Made by a program: the position numbers and the translations under genes
The notes under the pieces: model-generated
Databases searched by the model: none
Told to the model about the DNA's origin: nothing
What the model saw: only the letters and a program-made list of their open reading frames with translations
Source of the DNA: Acidobacteriaceae bacterium
Lineage (GTDB): Bacteria > Acidobacteriota > Terriglobia > Bryobacterales > Bryobacteraceae
NCBI GenBank assembly: GCA_019244055.1
Contig: JAFATG010000101.1
Span: forward strand, 1-53,453
DNA length: 53,453 nt
Reading direction: 5' to 3'
In this document: positions 17,416-25,845 of the stretch, piece by piece
How positions within the stretch are numbered: the first letter of the stretch is position 1
Layout: each line of letters begins with the position of its first letter

Positions 17416-17997
17416 CTAGGCGCTGTCGGCGTTGTGCTCTTTTAAATCTCCATAGAGCCAAGCTCTTGCGATGTTCCATTCCCGAGTGACGGTCTTCGCG
17501 GAGATGCCAAGTGCCTCTGCAGTCTCGTCTACCGTCAGGCCGCCGAAGTAGCGAAGCTCAACGATTCGCGCTTGCCGTGGGTCCAGCCTTTGCAGGTGCG
17601 CGAGGGACTCATCGACGGCCAGCAATTCGTCGGATGGTTCGGGGGAAACTACGCAGATTTCCTCCAGCGATATCTTCTTCTGCTTGCCTCCCCGCCTGAC
17701 CCTGTGCTGTGTGCGTGCGTAGTCGACCAGAATACGGCGCATCGCCTGCGAGGCCAACGCAAAAAACTGCGCCCGGTTTTGCCATTTTGCACCACGCTGT
17801 GCCGTGAGCTTGATGTAGGCTTCGTTCACCAACGCAGTCGCTTGCAGCGTGTGATCCGGCCTCTCGCGGCGGAGCCGGCCAACTGCTAATCTGCGAAGCT
17901 CTTCGTAGATCAAGGGCGCAAGCTGCGCAGCAGCCGTCTGGTCGCCCTCTGCCAACCTGTTGAGCAGAGCCGTCACAGTTTCAGGAGAAGCGTCCAT
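17416..17997 (-). CDS. ECF-type RNA polymerase sigma factor
   Basis: 193 residues of the acidobacterial/planctomycete ECF group (Sigma70_ECF family). Region 2 spans about 30-95 (APLIYEELRRLAVGRLRRERPDHTL, then QAMRRILVDYAR). Region 4 spans about 130-185 with the helix-turn-helix ELRYFGGLTVDETAEALGIS followed by AKTVTREWNIARAWL. No anti-sigma gene adjoins it. Instead the kinase-tannase gene lies 124 bp downstream on the same strand. In this phylum such sigma factors often sit next to Hanks kinases, which suggests phosphorylation-controlled activity. Divergent from the two secreted-protein genes at 18186. Confidence 0.92.
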   Translation of the reverse strand: MDASPETVTALLNRLAEGDQTAAAQLAPLIYEELRRLAVGRLRRERPDHTLQATALVNEAYIKLTAQRGAKWQNRAQFFALASQAMRRILVDYARTQHRVRRGGKQKKISLEEICVVSPEPSDELLAVDESLAHLQRLDPRQARIVELRYFGGLTVDETAEALGISAKTVTREWNIARAWLYGDLKEHNADSA

Positions 17998-18185
17998 ATT
18001 CTCCTTGACGAGAGCTAAGCGATAGCGGAGCCGGGAATCCGTTACTCATATCACAACCGCAACTTCTTAGCAACGGGGTGTCCGTCTTTTTCCGAAAACC
18101 TCGCGTTAAGAATCAGGAGCCGGGAGCGCAAATCTGAGTAGCCGGCTTCCTCGGCTGGCAAATGCCGCAGAGAAGGAGAACAACG

Positions 18186-18674
18186 ATGAAACGAATACTT
18201 AATTCTTTATTGGCCTTGGCTGGCTTCGCCGCCTTGGTAACCGCAACACCGAAGCAGAGCGCGGACGGTGTCCGCGACAAGCGTGCATGTAGTGTCGCCA
18301 CGCTGAAGGGCAATTATGCCTTTACGTTTAATGGATTTACCGAAAACAACGGTCAAAATACTCCCCTGGCGGGTGCGGGATTGGGCATGTTTGACGGCGC
18401 GGGAAAGTTCTCTGCAAACTACGCCGTCTCCTTCAATGGTGTCACCAGTACGAACAACACCTATGCAGCCACATTTGAGGTGCATTCTGACTGTACTGCT
18501 TTGATGACATCGACTAATGGGGGTGACAACTTTTACCTCGTGATTATCGGTCTTGAAGGGCATGAAGATGATGAATCGACAGGCCCGAAGCGGGAAGGGA
18601 TCCGAGCATCGGAAATCCTAGGCGTGGACATAAGCACCGGTGCAACGTGGACCATCGATCTTAAGAAGCAGTAG
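18186..18674 (+). CDS. Secreted hypothetical protein
   Basis: 162 residues. The signal peptide (MKRILNSLLALAGFAALVTA) is followed by a predicted beta-rich domain: CSVATLKGNYAFTFNGF, then repeated F/Y-rich strands (GKFSANYAVSFNGV, NTYAATFEV). Proteins of this look are common in Acidobacteria but their role is unknown. I chose the ATG at 18186 because a good AGGAG lies at about 18173-18177; an upstream in-frame ATG at 18162 would hide the signal peptide. The next gene follows after 34 bp and is likely co-transcribed. Confidence 0.75.
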   Translation: MKRILNSLLALAGFAALVTATPKQSADGVRDKRACSVATLKGNYAFTFNGFTENNGQNTPLAGAGLGMFDGAGKFSANYAVSFNGVTSTNNTYAATFEVHSDCTALMTSTNGGDNFYLVIIGLEGHEDDESTGPKREGIRASEILGVDISTGATWTIDLKKQ

Positions 18675-18708
18675 CTGGTGCAAACTTGCCAATTCGATAG
18701 AGGGCAAC

Positions 18709-19842
18709 ATGAAATCCAAGACTTTGATGGGCATGATTACGCTATTCCCTTTGCTGGCGATCCCAGCCATGCTCGCCACGGAGGATCAGCAAACAACCGG
18801 ACTGGCCAGCAACGAATGGTACGTCAATGGCGTAAACGGGAATGACAGCAACGACTGTAAGTCACCCCAGACAGCCTGCAAAACCATCGGGCATGCCATC
18901 TCGCTGGCCGCCTCGGGCGGTTCCGTTATTATCGCCGCTGGTACCTACAACGAGAATCTCACGATCGGGTTTAGCTTGAACTTGATTGGTTCCGGTGCCA
19001 GCACGACAATTATCGATGGGCAAGCAGCGGGCTCGGTGATCGTAATTTCCAGTTCAGCCCAAGTCACGCTTTCGAACCTCACTATACGGAATGGCCTTGC
19101 CCTTTTTGGCGGAGGGATCTACAACAATGCGCGGCTCACCATTAATGCCAGCACGGTCACTGGCAACAACGCGTTCGTCAGAAATTTCGTAGGCTATGGC
19201 GGCGGCATCTACAATGGGAGCAACGGCACATTGACGATCAACAACAGCACTGTCAACGCGAATACCGCCGGGCATCGATCGTGCGGTCTGTTTCCCTGCC
19301 CCGGCAGTGGCGGCGGCATCGCCAACGTCGGCGAGCTAGTAATCAACAATAGTACCCTCAGCGGCAATTACGCCTATGGTATTCAGGCTTCCTCTTACGG
19401 CCGCGGCGGTGGCATTTACAACGGGGGCGGCATGACCATCAGCAATAGCACCCTCGGTGGGAATAGTGGAACCCATGGTGGCGCTGTCTATGGCGGCGGT
19501 GGGTTTCAGAACAGCATCGTCGCTAACAATTCAGGGCAGAACTGCTCTAACGCCGTCACCTCTACCGGCTATAACCTGAGCAGCGATAGCACGTGCAATT
19601 TCAGCGGCCCTGGCGATTTGAATAACATCGACGCCAAGCTCGGATCTCTCCAGAATAACGGCGGCCCGACACAGACCCAGGCTCTACTCCCTGGTAGCCC
19701 GGCAATTGATGCGGGAAACCCAAGTGGCTGCACCGATGGCCAGGGCAATCTGCTGAAGACTGACCAGCGCGGTATGCCGCGTCCCGACAAAGAGGATAAG
19801 AGCGGCTGCGACATGGGAGCGTACGAGAGTCAGAGCGATTAG
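18709..19842 (+). CDS. Secreted right-handed beta-helix protein with choice-of-anchor-Q-like end
   Basis: 377 residues. Signal peptide at about 1-24 (LMGMITLFPLLAIPAMLA). Then YVNGVNGNDSNDCKSPQTACKTI, a common opening of such proteins, and a parallel beta-helix of Gly/Asn-rich turns at about 85-300 (GGGIYNN, NNSTVNANTAG, GGGIANVGELVINNSTLSG). The C-terminus (GSPAIDAG ... DQRGMPRP ... CDMGAYE) is the choice-of-anchor-Q type ending. Likely a surface or secreted protein that binds or cleaves polysaccharide; catalytic residues are not evident. The ATG at 18709 was chosen, since the open frame upstream overlaps the previous gene. A strong hairpin lies 18 bp past the stop. Confidence 0.85.
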   Translation: MKSKTLMGMITLFPLLAIPAMLATEDQQTTGLASNEWYVNGVNGNDSNDCKSPQTACKTIGHAISLAASGGSVIIAAGTYNENLTIGFSLNLIGSGASTTIIDGQAAGSVIVISSSAQVTLSNLTIRNGLALFGGGIYNNARLTINASTVTGNNAFVRNFVGYGGGIYNGSNGTLTINNSTVNANTAGHRSCGLFPCPGSGGGIANVGELVINNSTLSGNYAYGIQASSYGRGGGIYNGGGMTISNSTLGGNSGTHGGAVYGGGGFQNSIVANNSGQNCSNAVTSTGYNLSSDSTCNFSGPGDLNNIDAKLGSLQNNGGPTQTQALLPGSPAIDAGNPSGCTDGQGNLLKTDQRGMPRPDKEDKSGCDMGAYESQSD

Positions 19843-19860
19843 ATGAGACGAGAGCGCCCA

Positions 19861-19922
19861 GCAGTTGCTGAGAATGGCGTCCGGGGGACGTGAGCGCCAT
19901 TCTCGGCAACTGCCGGTCCCCC
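19861..19922. other. Long hairpin with a potential pseudoknot
   Basis: Arms at 19861-19879 and 19895-19913 are complementary over 19 bases with one A/G mismatch (a G-U pair in RNA), around a 15-base loop. The loop contains GGGGGAC (19883-19889), which is exactly complementary to GTCCCCC at 19916-19922 just beyond the stem, so an H-type pseudoknot could form. No T-run follows, so it is not a classical intrinsic terminator. It lies between the beta-helix gene and a recombinase remnant, so it may be a terminator of another kind, an RNA element, or a hairpin end or recombination site of a lost mobile element. Confidence 0.6.
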
Positions 19923-20199
19923 TCGCTCATTCGATAGCAGGTCCCTGGACCAGTTACAACGTCTCATATAGCAGGCATGCCAAAAAAACGCTGCGATATG
20001 TCTGCTCTCGCCAGCGAGTGCGCGTCGAGTGCCGCGAATCAGGTTCGACCTCCTGTCCCGCACGGCTCAGGCAATTGGCTCGTTCACGAGTCTATTCTCG
20101 CATCGAAATCTCCGGTTTCGACAACCGAGCGAGAGGCACCTTTGTTTCCGGGATAACTTCAAGGATCGTCGGCCGTCCGGAAGTTGAGACCTGCGAGCC

Positions 20200-20400
20200 G
20201 GAATCGATGACGACGATACGTGGCGCATGCCTGTTGGCGCAGATGGTCGGCGCCTTTGCTGAGTTCGAGAGTGCGGTGTTGCGGGAACACACGAAGTTGG
20301 GCGTTGCCACGCCCCAGGCCGAGGGCTCATCGGCAGAAGACCAAAGCTCACCTGACAGCAGGTCAAGAAATAGTGCGTTCCTCCTGGCAGCGATACGGGC
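20200..20400 (+). pseudogene. Remnant of a small serine recombinase (resolvase/invertase type)
   Basis: The frame around 20207-20332 reads ACLLAQMVGAFAEFESAVLREHTKLGVA. This matches the conserved long helix of Tn3-type resolvases and invertases (family pattern G.l.f...gAfAEFER.lirERtk.Gl). A few codons later the likeness moves to another frame (HLTAGQEIV at about 20350-20375), which recalls the P.LT..q...i linker before the DNA-binding domain. The catalytic N-terminal Ser region is not recognisable upstream and no full frame exists, so this is decayed. It ends about 50 bp before the aroA fragment and may be the relic of the element that mobilised the island. Confidence 0.55.
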
Positions 20401-20448
20401 CGCCCTCAAAGTCCACAGGCTGCCACCTGGGCATCTTTCCAGTAGCCG

Positions 20449-21019
20449 CGAGGTTACAATTGGGATTCAATGACCGAGCAAGTCTCGCCCGCGTCAGGTC
20501 TGCATGGCGTCGTAACTGTTCCCGGCGATGAATCCATTTCCCATCGCTACGCTATGCTCGCCTCGATCGCTCAGGGCGACTCCCGAATCTATAACTATTC
20601 GAGCGGCGCCGATTGCCATTCGACGCTATCGTGCATGCGAGCGCTCGGAATCCGGCACGAATTTGGCGACGAGGACGGCCACAAGGTCCTGACCATTCAC
20701 GGCAAAGGCAAAAATCATTTACAGCCGGCGGTGGCACCCCTTGATGCGGGAAACTCTGGCTCGACCATACGGATGCTTTCTGGCATTCTCGCCGGACAAC
20801 CGTTCACAAGCCAAATCGCCGGGGACGAATCTCTCGTAAAGCGCCCATGCGACGCATTATGCTTCCGCTCGCTGAGATGGGCGCGCACATCGAAGCGACA
20901 GACGGTCAGTTTCCGCCTTTGAAGATTCAAGGCTCCCGGCTTCACGGGATCGACTACACTCTCCCCGTCGCCAGCGCCCAGGTCAAAAGCTGTGTTCTGC
21001 TAGCCGGTCTCTTCGCTAA
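20449..21019 (+). repeat. Left copy of a ~570-bp direct repeat (aroA 5' region)
   Basis: The same stretch recurs at 36166-36737, same orientation, offset 15717 bases (15718 after a one-base deletion near 20844-20846). It begins 21 bases before the aroA ATG and ends at ...CTTCGCTAA, after which the two copies share nothing. By hand I count about 20 differences, roughly 3-4%. Before 20449 the two flanks are also unrelated. Confidence 0.92.
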
Positions 21020-21083
21020 CGCTTCTCGTAGGCCGAGCATTGAGCGAGTACTAGCACGCCACAACAGGTACTGGCGCCGGTAA
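20470..21083 (+). pseudogene. aroA: Truncated, frameshifted 5' fragment of aroA
   Basis: Codes for the first ~183 residues of EPSP synthase, nearly identical to the intact aroA at 36187. It is broken three ways. A single C is missing in the CCCC of the intact gene (near 20844), so the frame ends at 20922. The likeness continues in another frame from 20847 ([20 protein letters not shown]) and stops abruptly at 21019, with non-homologous sequence to a stop at 21083. The phosphoenolpyruvate/shikimate-site Lys of PGDKS is changed to Glu (PGDES). It cannot give an active enzyme. Its upstream flank is probably the ancestral aroA flank. Confidence 0.92.
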
Positions 21084-21169
21084 GTGAGATACCGTTTTAG
21101 TTCCCACCCCGGCGCTCGAGCATTTGCAGCAATGCAGAGTACGTGATAATGTAATGAGTTTCATCGCAC

Positions 21170-22741
21170 ATGGATGCTCCCGCAGCTCATTTTTGGTTCG
21201 CCCGTGTAGCAGGAAAAGTCATTGGCTGGCTTGCCACCGGCACCGTTCTAGGTTTCTTCTTGGTAGGTTGTCTTTGCAACTTCGCACAACAGGCGACTAC
21301 CTTATTCCAGTTTAACGAGATTGGTTACGGAGATAGTTATGTCCTTTACGATGTTTTACGTTTCCAGCGGACCGGAGAGATCTATCGCGATTTATCGCTA
21401 GCGCCTTACTTGCCCGCTCAGTACAGCCCCTTAATGTACATTATTTACTCGCTACCGGGCCGGTTCTATCGTTTCGTCAACCCCTTTGTAGGACCGCGTT
21501 TGGTAGCATTAGCGGCTTTCTTACTCTGCGCCGGGATGGCAGTTGCGATAGGCCACGCCCTAATTCAGGCTAGATACGCTTGGTGGTGGGGTGTAGCCTT
21601 GACTGGTTCGATCGGTGTGATGCGGGACTGGGTTTTGCAGGTCCGGGCCGATTTCCTAAGCATCGCGTTTGGCTTGCTCGCTGTTCGTCTGCTGTTAATT
21701 GAATCGAGTTGGGCGGTTCTACTGGCTGGCCTCTGTGCCGGTTTGGCGATACAGTTCAAGCTCACTTGCGTTGCCGCAGCAGTAAGTGGCACTTTATGGC
21801 TGCTCATTCGACGCCGCTGGCAGCAACTTGGAACATTCGTAATTGCCACCACGCTGACGTCAGTCGGACTGTATCTAGGGCTCTGGGCCTGGCAGCACCG
21901 CATGTTCGGAGAGCTTATGGCCATGAGCCCGGGTATCTATGAAGTACGCGGATACTTTAGAGTAGTCCTTAAGGCGATGAGTGAGCCAGTGGTACTACTT
22001 GCGGTCACGGCTGTCTCCGCCGTGTTCTCGAATCTTACTTCGCGCTGGGGGTTGCTGACTTTATATATCTCTGTGTCTTTTTCTGTAGCCGCGGTCACTG
22101 ATTTGCAAGCTGGCGGTAACACGAATTATTTCTACGAGTTTCTGTTCGCGCTTATTCCTGCAGCCGTACTCGGCGGCCACCGCTTGTTGACTGCAGCGAG
22201 ATCACGTATCGATGTCGGACTTATCGCCACCGCCCTGGTCGCATTTAATTTTCTGCCGGTGTTCATCCGGGACGACGCGAAACCCATTATCGAATCGGTT
22301 GTCCGACCGAACAGTGTTAGATCAAAGGATCAGAAGTTTCTGAGGGTGGCGGAAGTGCTTCAAGGTCGACACTTCCTTTCGTTTATACCGCGCCTGGCTT
22401 TGTTGGATCCTCAGCCGGCAATAACGGACGGTTTTCTCCTCACTTATCTTCATCGCATCGGCAAGTTCGATCCAAAACCTATCTTGGAAGGCATTGACCA
22501 ACACAAGTTCGACCTCATAGTGACGGCAACGAGTCCGGGGGAATGGCGAGGCATACCCCATCTGGACCCCGAACTCCGCGCCGCTATTAACGCCTCGTAC
22601 CAGCCGTACTGCATCTATTCTGAGTACCTGTTCCGCTTGCCACGCAGCCAATCCAGCCACAGCGCTCAAGCGCAGGAGCTCGGGAATCTTGGTTGCCGAC
22701 CCCTGTCTTGTGGGTTGGGATCTACTTGCCCATCTTGGTAA
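21170..22741 (+). CDS. Polytopic GT-C-type glycosyltransferase-like membrane protein
   Basis: 523 residues with about nine or ten hydrophobic helices between about 15 and 370 and a soluble C-terminal part (about 380-523). After the first helix a periplasmic loop carries GYGDSYVLYDVLRFQRTGEI and then AQYSPLMYII. An acidic residue in the first outer loop and a [YP]xP-like motif fit GT-C enzymes that use polyprenyl-phosphate sugars. The exact family (GT39/GT83/GT87-like) cannot be assigned. The GT2 gene starts 17 bp after its stop, and a dolichyl-P-sugar-type synthase plus a GT-C enzyme is a natural pair. The last ~25 residues look low-complexity. Confidence 0.7.
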   Translation: MDAPAAHFWFARVAGKVIGWLATGTVLGFFLVGCLCNFAQQATTLFQFNEIGYGDSYVLYDVLRFQRTGEIYRDLSLAPYLPAQYSPLMYIIYSLPGRFYRFVNPFVGPRLVALAAFLLCAGMAVAIGHALIQARYAWWWGVALTGSIGVMRDWVLQVRADFLSIAFGLLAVRLLLIESSWAVLLAGLCAGLAIQFKLTCVAAAVSGTLWLLIRRRWQQLGTFVIATTLTSVGLYLGLWAWQHRMFGELMAMSPGIYEVRGYFRVVLKAMSEPVVLLAVTAVSAVFSNLTSRWGLLTLYISVSFSVAAVTDLQAGGNTNYFYEFLFALIPAAVLGGHRLLTAARSRIDVGLIATALVAFNFLPVFIRDDAKPIIESVVRPNSVRSKDQKFLRVAEVLQGRHFLSFIPRLALLDPQPAITDGFLLTYLHRIGKFDPKPILEGIDQHKFDLIVTATSPGEWRGIPHLDPELRAAINASYQPYCIYSEYLFRLPRSQSSHSAQAQELGNLGCRPLSCGLGSTCPSW

Positions 22742-22758
22742 ACGATGCCTTCGCAGAT

Positions 22759-23535
22759 ATGAGCGATGCCCACCGGCAACTTGACGGGGAAGCGAGCCAA
22801 GCTCCCTTAGCCGTCTCAGTCGTCCTACCGGTAATGGATGAAACGGATTCACTGCGGCAAACCGTAGAGGTCTTATTGGCGGAGAACTCCAACGATATCT
22901 CGGAGATCTTAATAGTGGTGTGTGGTAAGACTACGCAGCCCTCAATGGCAGTTGCTGAAGGATTGCGCGCCCGTTGGCCTGACTTGATTAGGGTCCGGAG
23001 CCAGCAACGGCCTTTCTTGGGTGGGGCAATGCGCGACGCGTTCGAATGGTCATCCGGTTCACACGTCTTGATGATGGCGTCAGATCTGGAAACAGAACCG
23101 CGAAGCGCAAAGGACCTGATCGCCGCCGCGCGACGTAACATCGACATCGTCACAGCAACGCGCTGGTCTTCTCAAGATGGCTTCCAGGGCTACGATCCGC
23201 TGAAGTACACGTTAAATTGGATTTTCCAAATTCTGTTGCGACTGCTTTACCGCTCAAAGCTTTCCGATTTTACATTTGGCTTCCGCATCTTTCGTGCGCG
23301 CTGGGTTAAGGACGTCCAGTGGACCGAATTGCGCCATCCGTTTTTGCTCGAAACGATTCTGAAGCCGTTGCGACTGGGTGCACAGGTCATGGAGATCCCG
23401 ACAACTTGGAAGGCTCGCGTTGAAGGAGAATCGCACAATCCGTTTTCTCAGAATTTTGTTTATCTCCGAACAGCGCTGAAGATCCGATTCACGCCGAAAG
23501 AAAAGATGTTACGGAATAAGGGCCTTTCTTACTGA
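22759..23535 (+). CDS. GT2-family glycosyltransferase (polyprenyl-phosphate sugar synthase type)
   Basis: 258 residues with a GT-A fold. It opens VSVVLPVMDETDSLRQTVEVL (nucleotide-binding beta strand). SDLETEP around residue 95 stands where the DxD metal motif usually is, and NPFSQNFVYLRTALKIRF at the end resembles enzymes of the dolichol-phosphate mannose/glucose synthase type. I chose the ATG at 22759; a TTG at 22693 would overlap the preceding gene. It probably loads a sugar onto a polyprenyl phosphate for the GT-C protein encoded just upstream. Donor sugar unknown. Confidence 0.8.
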   Translation: MSDAHRQLDGEASQAPLAVSVVLPVMDETDSLRQTVEVLLAENSNDISEILIVVCGKTTQPSMAVAEGLRARWPDLIRVRSQQRPFLGGAMRDAFEWSSGSHVLMMASDLETEPRSAKDLIAAARRNIDIVTATRWSSQDGFQGYDPLKYTLNWIFQILLRLLYRSKLSDFTFGFRIFRARWVKDVQWTELRHPFLLETILKPLRLGAQVMEIPTTWKARVEGESHNPFSQNFVYLRTALKIRFTPKEKMLRNKGLSY

Positions 23536-23572
23536 AGCACTGAATCTGGCAAAGGCAGCACGTGCGTTCAGC

Positions 23573-24787
23573 TTAGGACTGGCCAGACTGAAACGAGCAA
23601 GGTCGCTCTTCCACGCTACGCGGAGATACTGCTGACACACGAGGTCTGTCGGACGAGGGAAGTCTTCGAAGGCCGTCCGAATTGCCGATTCTCTGCATAG
23701 TTGTGCTCCACATCCGCATTCCGCGAACGTACTCGAGCAGGAATTCCGCTTGGCTTTCGCCTAGGCCCGCGAGCCTTTTGATCTGTTCATCCAAAGCGTC
23801 AGCGAGTTCAACGTAGGCTGTAGCATAAGATTTCGCCGAAAACTCTGTGCTCCTCAGCATTCTCACGAACTCGTCCGTGAGGAGAACACCCATCCTTTCG
23901 TCATCTAAGTCTCTCCAAAGACTCTTCAAGGTTCGTTTTTGTAAGTGGTTCACAATTGGATGGCCGAAGGAAACTATATCGCCGAAGTGCTCGGCTAGCC
24001 TGTGGATAATGAAACTCCCCCAGATGTCGTCATAGCGGCCCGCCTGCGGATTCAAAAAGTAAGCTGGCAACAACTCCCGCGCTATAGTTGTCTGTTGAGA
24101 GTTAAAGGGCGCCCACGTGCCCGGCGAGAGGGTAAAATTCTCCTCTTGCGTCCACTGAACCGCTTCCAACGGCAGAGTCATACGCACCCAAGCGTCCACG
24201 TCCGGATCGCCCAGCCATAAGCCCACATTAGTAACAACTCTTCCGGTTTCGAGTGACTCTGTCACGCTCACGTGCGAATTGCCGCGTTCACTCATCGGGA
24301 ATCCCCGGTGAAAATAGCGGACATTCGGAGTAGCCGTGAGGAATTGACATGGGTTGAACCACCCCGTCGAGGTCCTGAACGATCGTAATGTCCTCTTCTC
24401 ACCTACGGCCAGATGATATTTAAGAAGGTCAGGCTCAAGCAGGTAGTTATCATCGTCCACCGTCAATACAGAGCTGACGCCAAGTTCATATGCTCGCACC
24501 ATGCCAATATTCCGGCGCTGTACGGAGTTATAAGGCAAATACGCGTCGAGCTCCGGGAACCCAGCGAGGTATGACCGCTGCTGAGTGACATCATAATATT
24601 CCACGGCGTACTCATATCGCTCTGCTAATCTCTCGCAGTAACTTTTGGCTTCATCGGGAGTTTTCTTGTCGCCGATGATGATGAAAATGACATCTGTGTG
24701 ATTATGTATCTTGAAGTCCTTGCAGTAATCTTCAAGGAAGTGCGGGACATTGATCGTCGTGGTTACAACCGCGATATTCGGCACCAA
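23573..24787 (-). CDS. RGP/UDP-arabinopyranose mutase-like (GT75) or STELLO-like protein
   Basis: 404 residues. Residues about 5-260 resemble plant reversibly glycosylated polypeptides: SVQRRNIGMVRAYELG (88-103), the acidic DDD at 111-113 followed by YLLEPDLL, FHRGFP (159-164), GLWLGDPDVDA (189-199; plant form GLWLNIPDYDA) and GRYDDIWGSF (250-259; plant form GRYDDMWAG). RGPs interconvert UDP-arabinopyranose and UDP-arabinofuranose and glycosylate themselves on an Arg. The RRNIG...DDDN run also recalls the eukaryotic STELLO/DUF288 proteins, so a glycosyltransferase role is possible. A helical C-terminal part of about 130 residues is added. Start is TTG 24787 or GTG 24784 after GGAGATG; the frame overlaps the epimerase gene by 25 bp. 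Confidence 0.7.
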   Translation of the reverse strand: MVPNIAVVTTTINVPHFLEDYCKDFKIHNHTDVIFIIIGDKKTPDEAKSYCERLAERYEYAVEYYDVTQQRSYLAGFPELDAYLPYNSVQRRNIGMVRAYELGVSSVLTVDDDNYLLEPDLLKYHLAVGEKRTLRSFRTSTGWFNPCQFLTATPNVRYFHRGFPMSERGNSHVSVTESLETGRVVTNVGLWLGDPDVDAWVRMTLPLEAVQWTQEENFTLSPGTWAPFNSQQTTIARELLPAYFLNPQAGRYDDIWGSFIIHRLAEHFGDIVSFGHPIVNHLQKRTLKSLWRDLDDERMGVLLTDEFVRMLRSTEFSAKSYATAYVELADALDEQIKRLAGLGESQAEFLLEYVRGMRMWSTTMQRIGNSDGLRRLPSSDRPRVSAVSPRSVEERPCSFQSGQS

Positions 24788-25845
24788 TTTTCATCTCCTG
24801 CTATTCTTTGACAAGCTGCGTCATAAACCTTGCTGAAACCGTCTCTTAGTGACGTAGAGGGCGACCATTTGAATCTCGTGCGAAGAACAGTCATATCGGC
24901 GTAGCGATTCTGCACGCCGACTGGCTTGTCCACGAGCGGCCGTATTTCCGGCGAATAACCCCCAATATCTGCGAATGTCCGGGCAACTTCTAAGAAGTTC
25001 GTCAGCACACCGGAACCAATGTTCACGCCCGAACCGTCGCCGATCGTTTCTAATGCGCGAAACAAGAAGTCTACGCAGTCGTCAATGTGCACGAAATCGC
25101 GCGCTTGCAGCCCGGTCCCCCAAACGATGATCGGATTCTCCTTCCTTGCGGCGCGCTCGGCAATCGCCGGGACGGGATAGACGGGTTCTTGGTCTTCTCC
25201 ATAGCCGGAAAACGGACGGATGCACGTGACGTGCAAACCGTAAGACTTTGCGGCGATGTGCGCGAGGTACTCGCCGGTTAATTTAGACCACCCGTAGGTC
25301 ATATCCGGCAACCCAAGGCTCTGGTTGAATTGGATGTAAGACTCCTTCAGAGGGACTGATCCGTCGGTTCCTTGCAGATCAATGGGATAAGCGGCGCTTG
25401 AGCTTGGATAGAGAATACGATCCGGCTTCACAACTCGAGCCCAGTGAAACATTTCAGCATCGATCGACAGGTCCGTCGCGACCAAAAGGGGATCGCCATC
25501 GATCAAAGCCCGTCCGCCTACGATAGACGCCAAGTGAATGACATCCCCAAACCGGGGAAGGTTTCGGATGAACGGGCTGTTAAGATACTCGGCGAAGAAT
25601 TTTCGGACGTCGTTCTTCACAAAGTACACGATTCTTCCACCATGCTCAAAAGCGGTACACGTTGATGAAAGCGTGGTGGGCGTGAAGCAGGTCGGCAGCC
25701 AAGTGGCCGGATCACGCCCGGTAAACAGGTCATCAACTAACCAAATTGAGTCCGTAAGATGGTTCTTCAGAACGTGCTTGGTCACATGCCTGCCTACAAA
25801 GCCACATCCGCCGCTGATCAACATTGGTTTTGTAGGAACCCTCAC
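24763..25845 (-). CDS. NAD-dependent sugar-nucleotide epimerase/dehydratase (extended SDR)
   Basis: 360 residues. Rossmann motif GGCGFVGRH near residue 12, an acidic residue for the NAD ribose in WLVDDLFTG, catalytic Ser/Thr region YPSSSAAYP, and the YxxxK pair in YGWSKLTGEY. The substrate half includes IRPFSGYGEDQEPVYPVP and ARDFVHIDDCVDFLF. This is the UDP-glucose 4-epimerase/UDP-sugar decarboxylase class; the exact reaction cannot be read from sequence. Its 3' end overlaps the RGP-like gene by 25 bp, so the two are co-translated and probably act on the same nucleotide sugar. Start GTG 25845, or ATG 25824. Confidence 0.85.
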   Translation of the reverse strand: MRVPTKPMLISGGCGFVGRHVTKHVLKNHLTDSIWLVDDLFTGRDPATWLPTCFTPTTLSSTCTAFEHGGRIVYFVKNDVRKFFAEYLNSPFIRNLPRFGDVIHLASIVGGRALIDGDPLLVATDLSIDAEMFHWARVVKPDRILYPSSSAAYPIDLQGTDGSVPLKESYIQFNQSLGLPDMTYGWSKLTGEYLAHIAAKSYGLHVTCIRPFSGYGEDQEPVYPVPAIAERAARKENPIIVWGTGLQARDFVHIDDCVDFLFRALETIGDGSGVNIGSGVLTNFLEVARTFADIGGYSPEIRPLVDKPVGVQNRYADMTVLRTRFKWSPSTSLRDGFSKVYDAACQRIAGDENWCRISRL

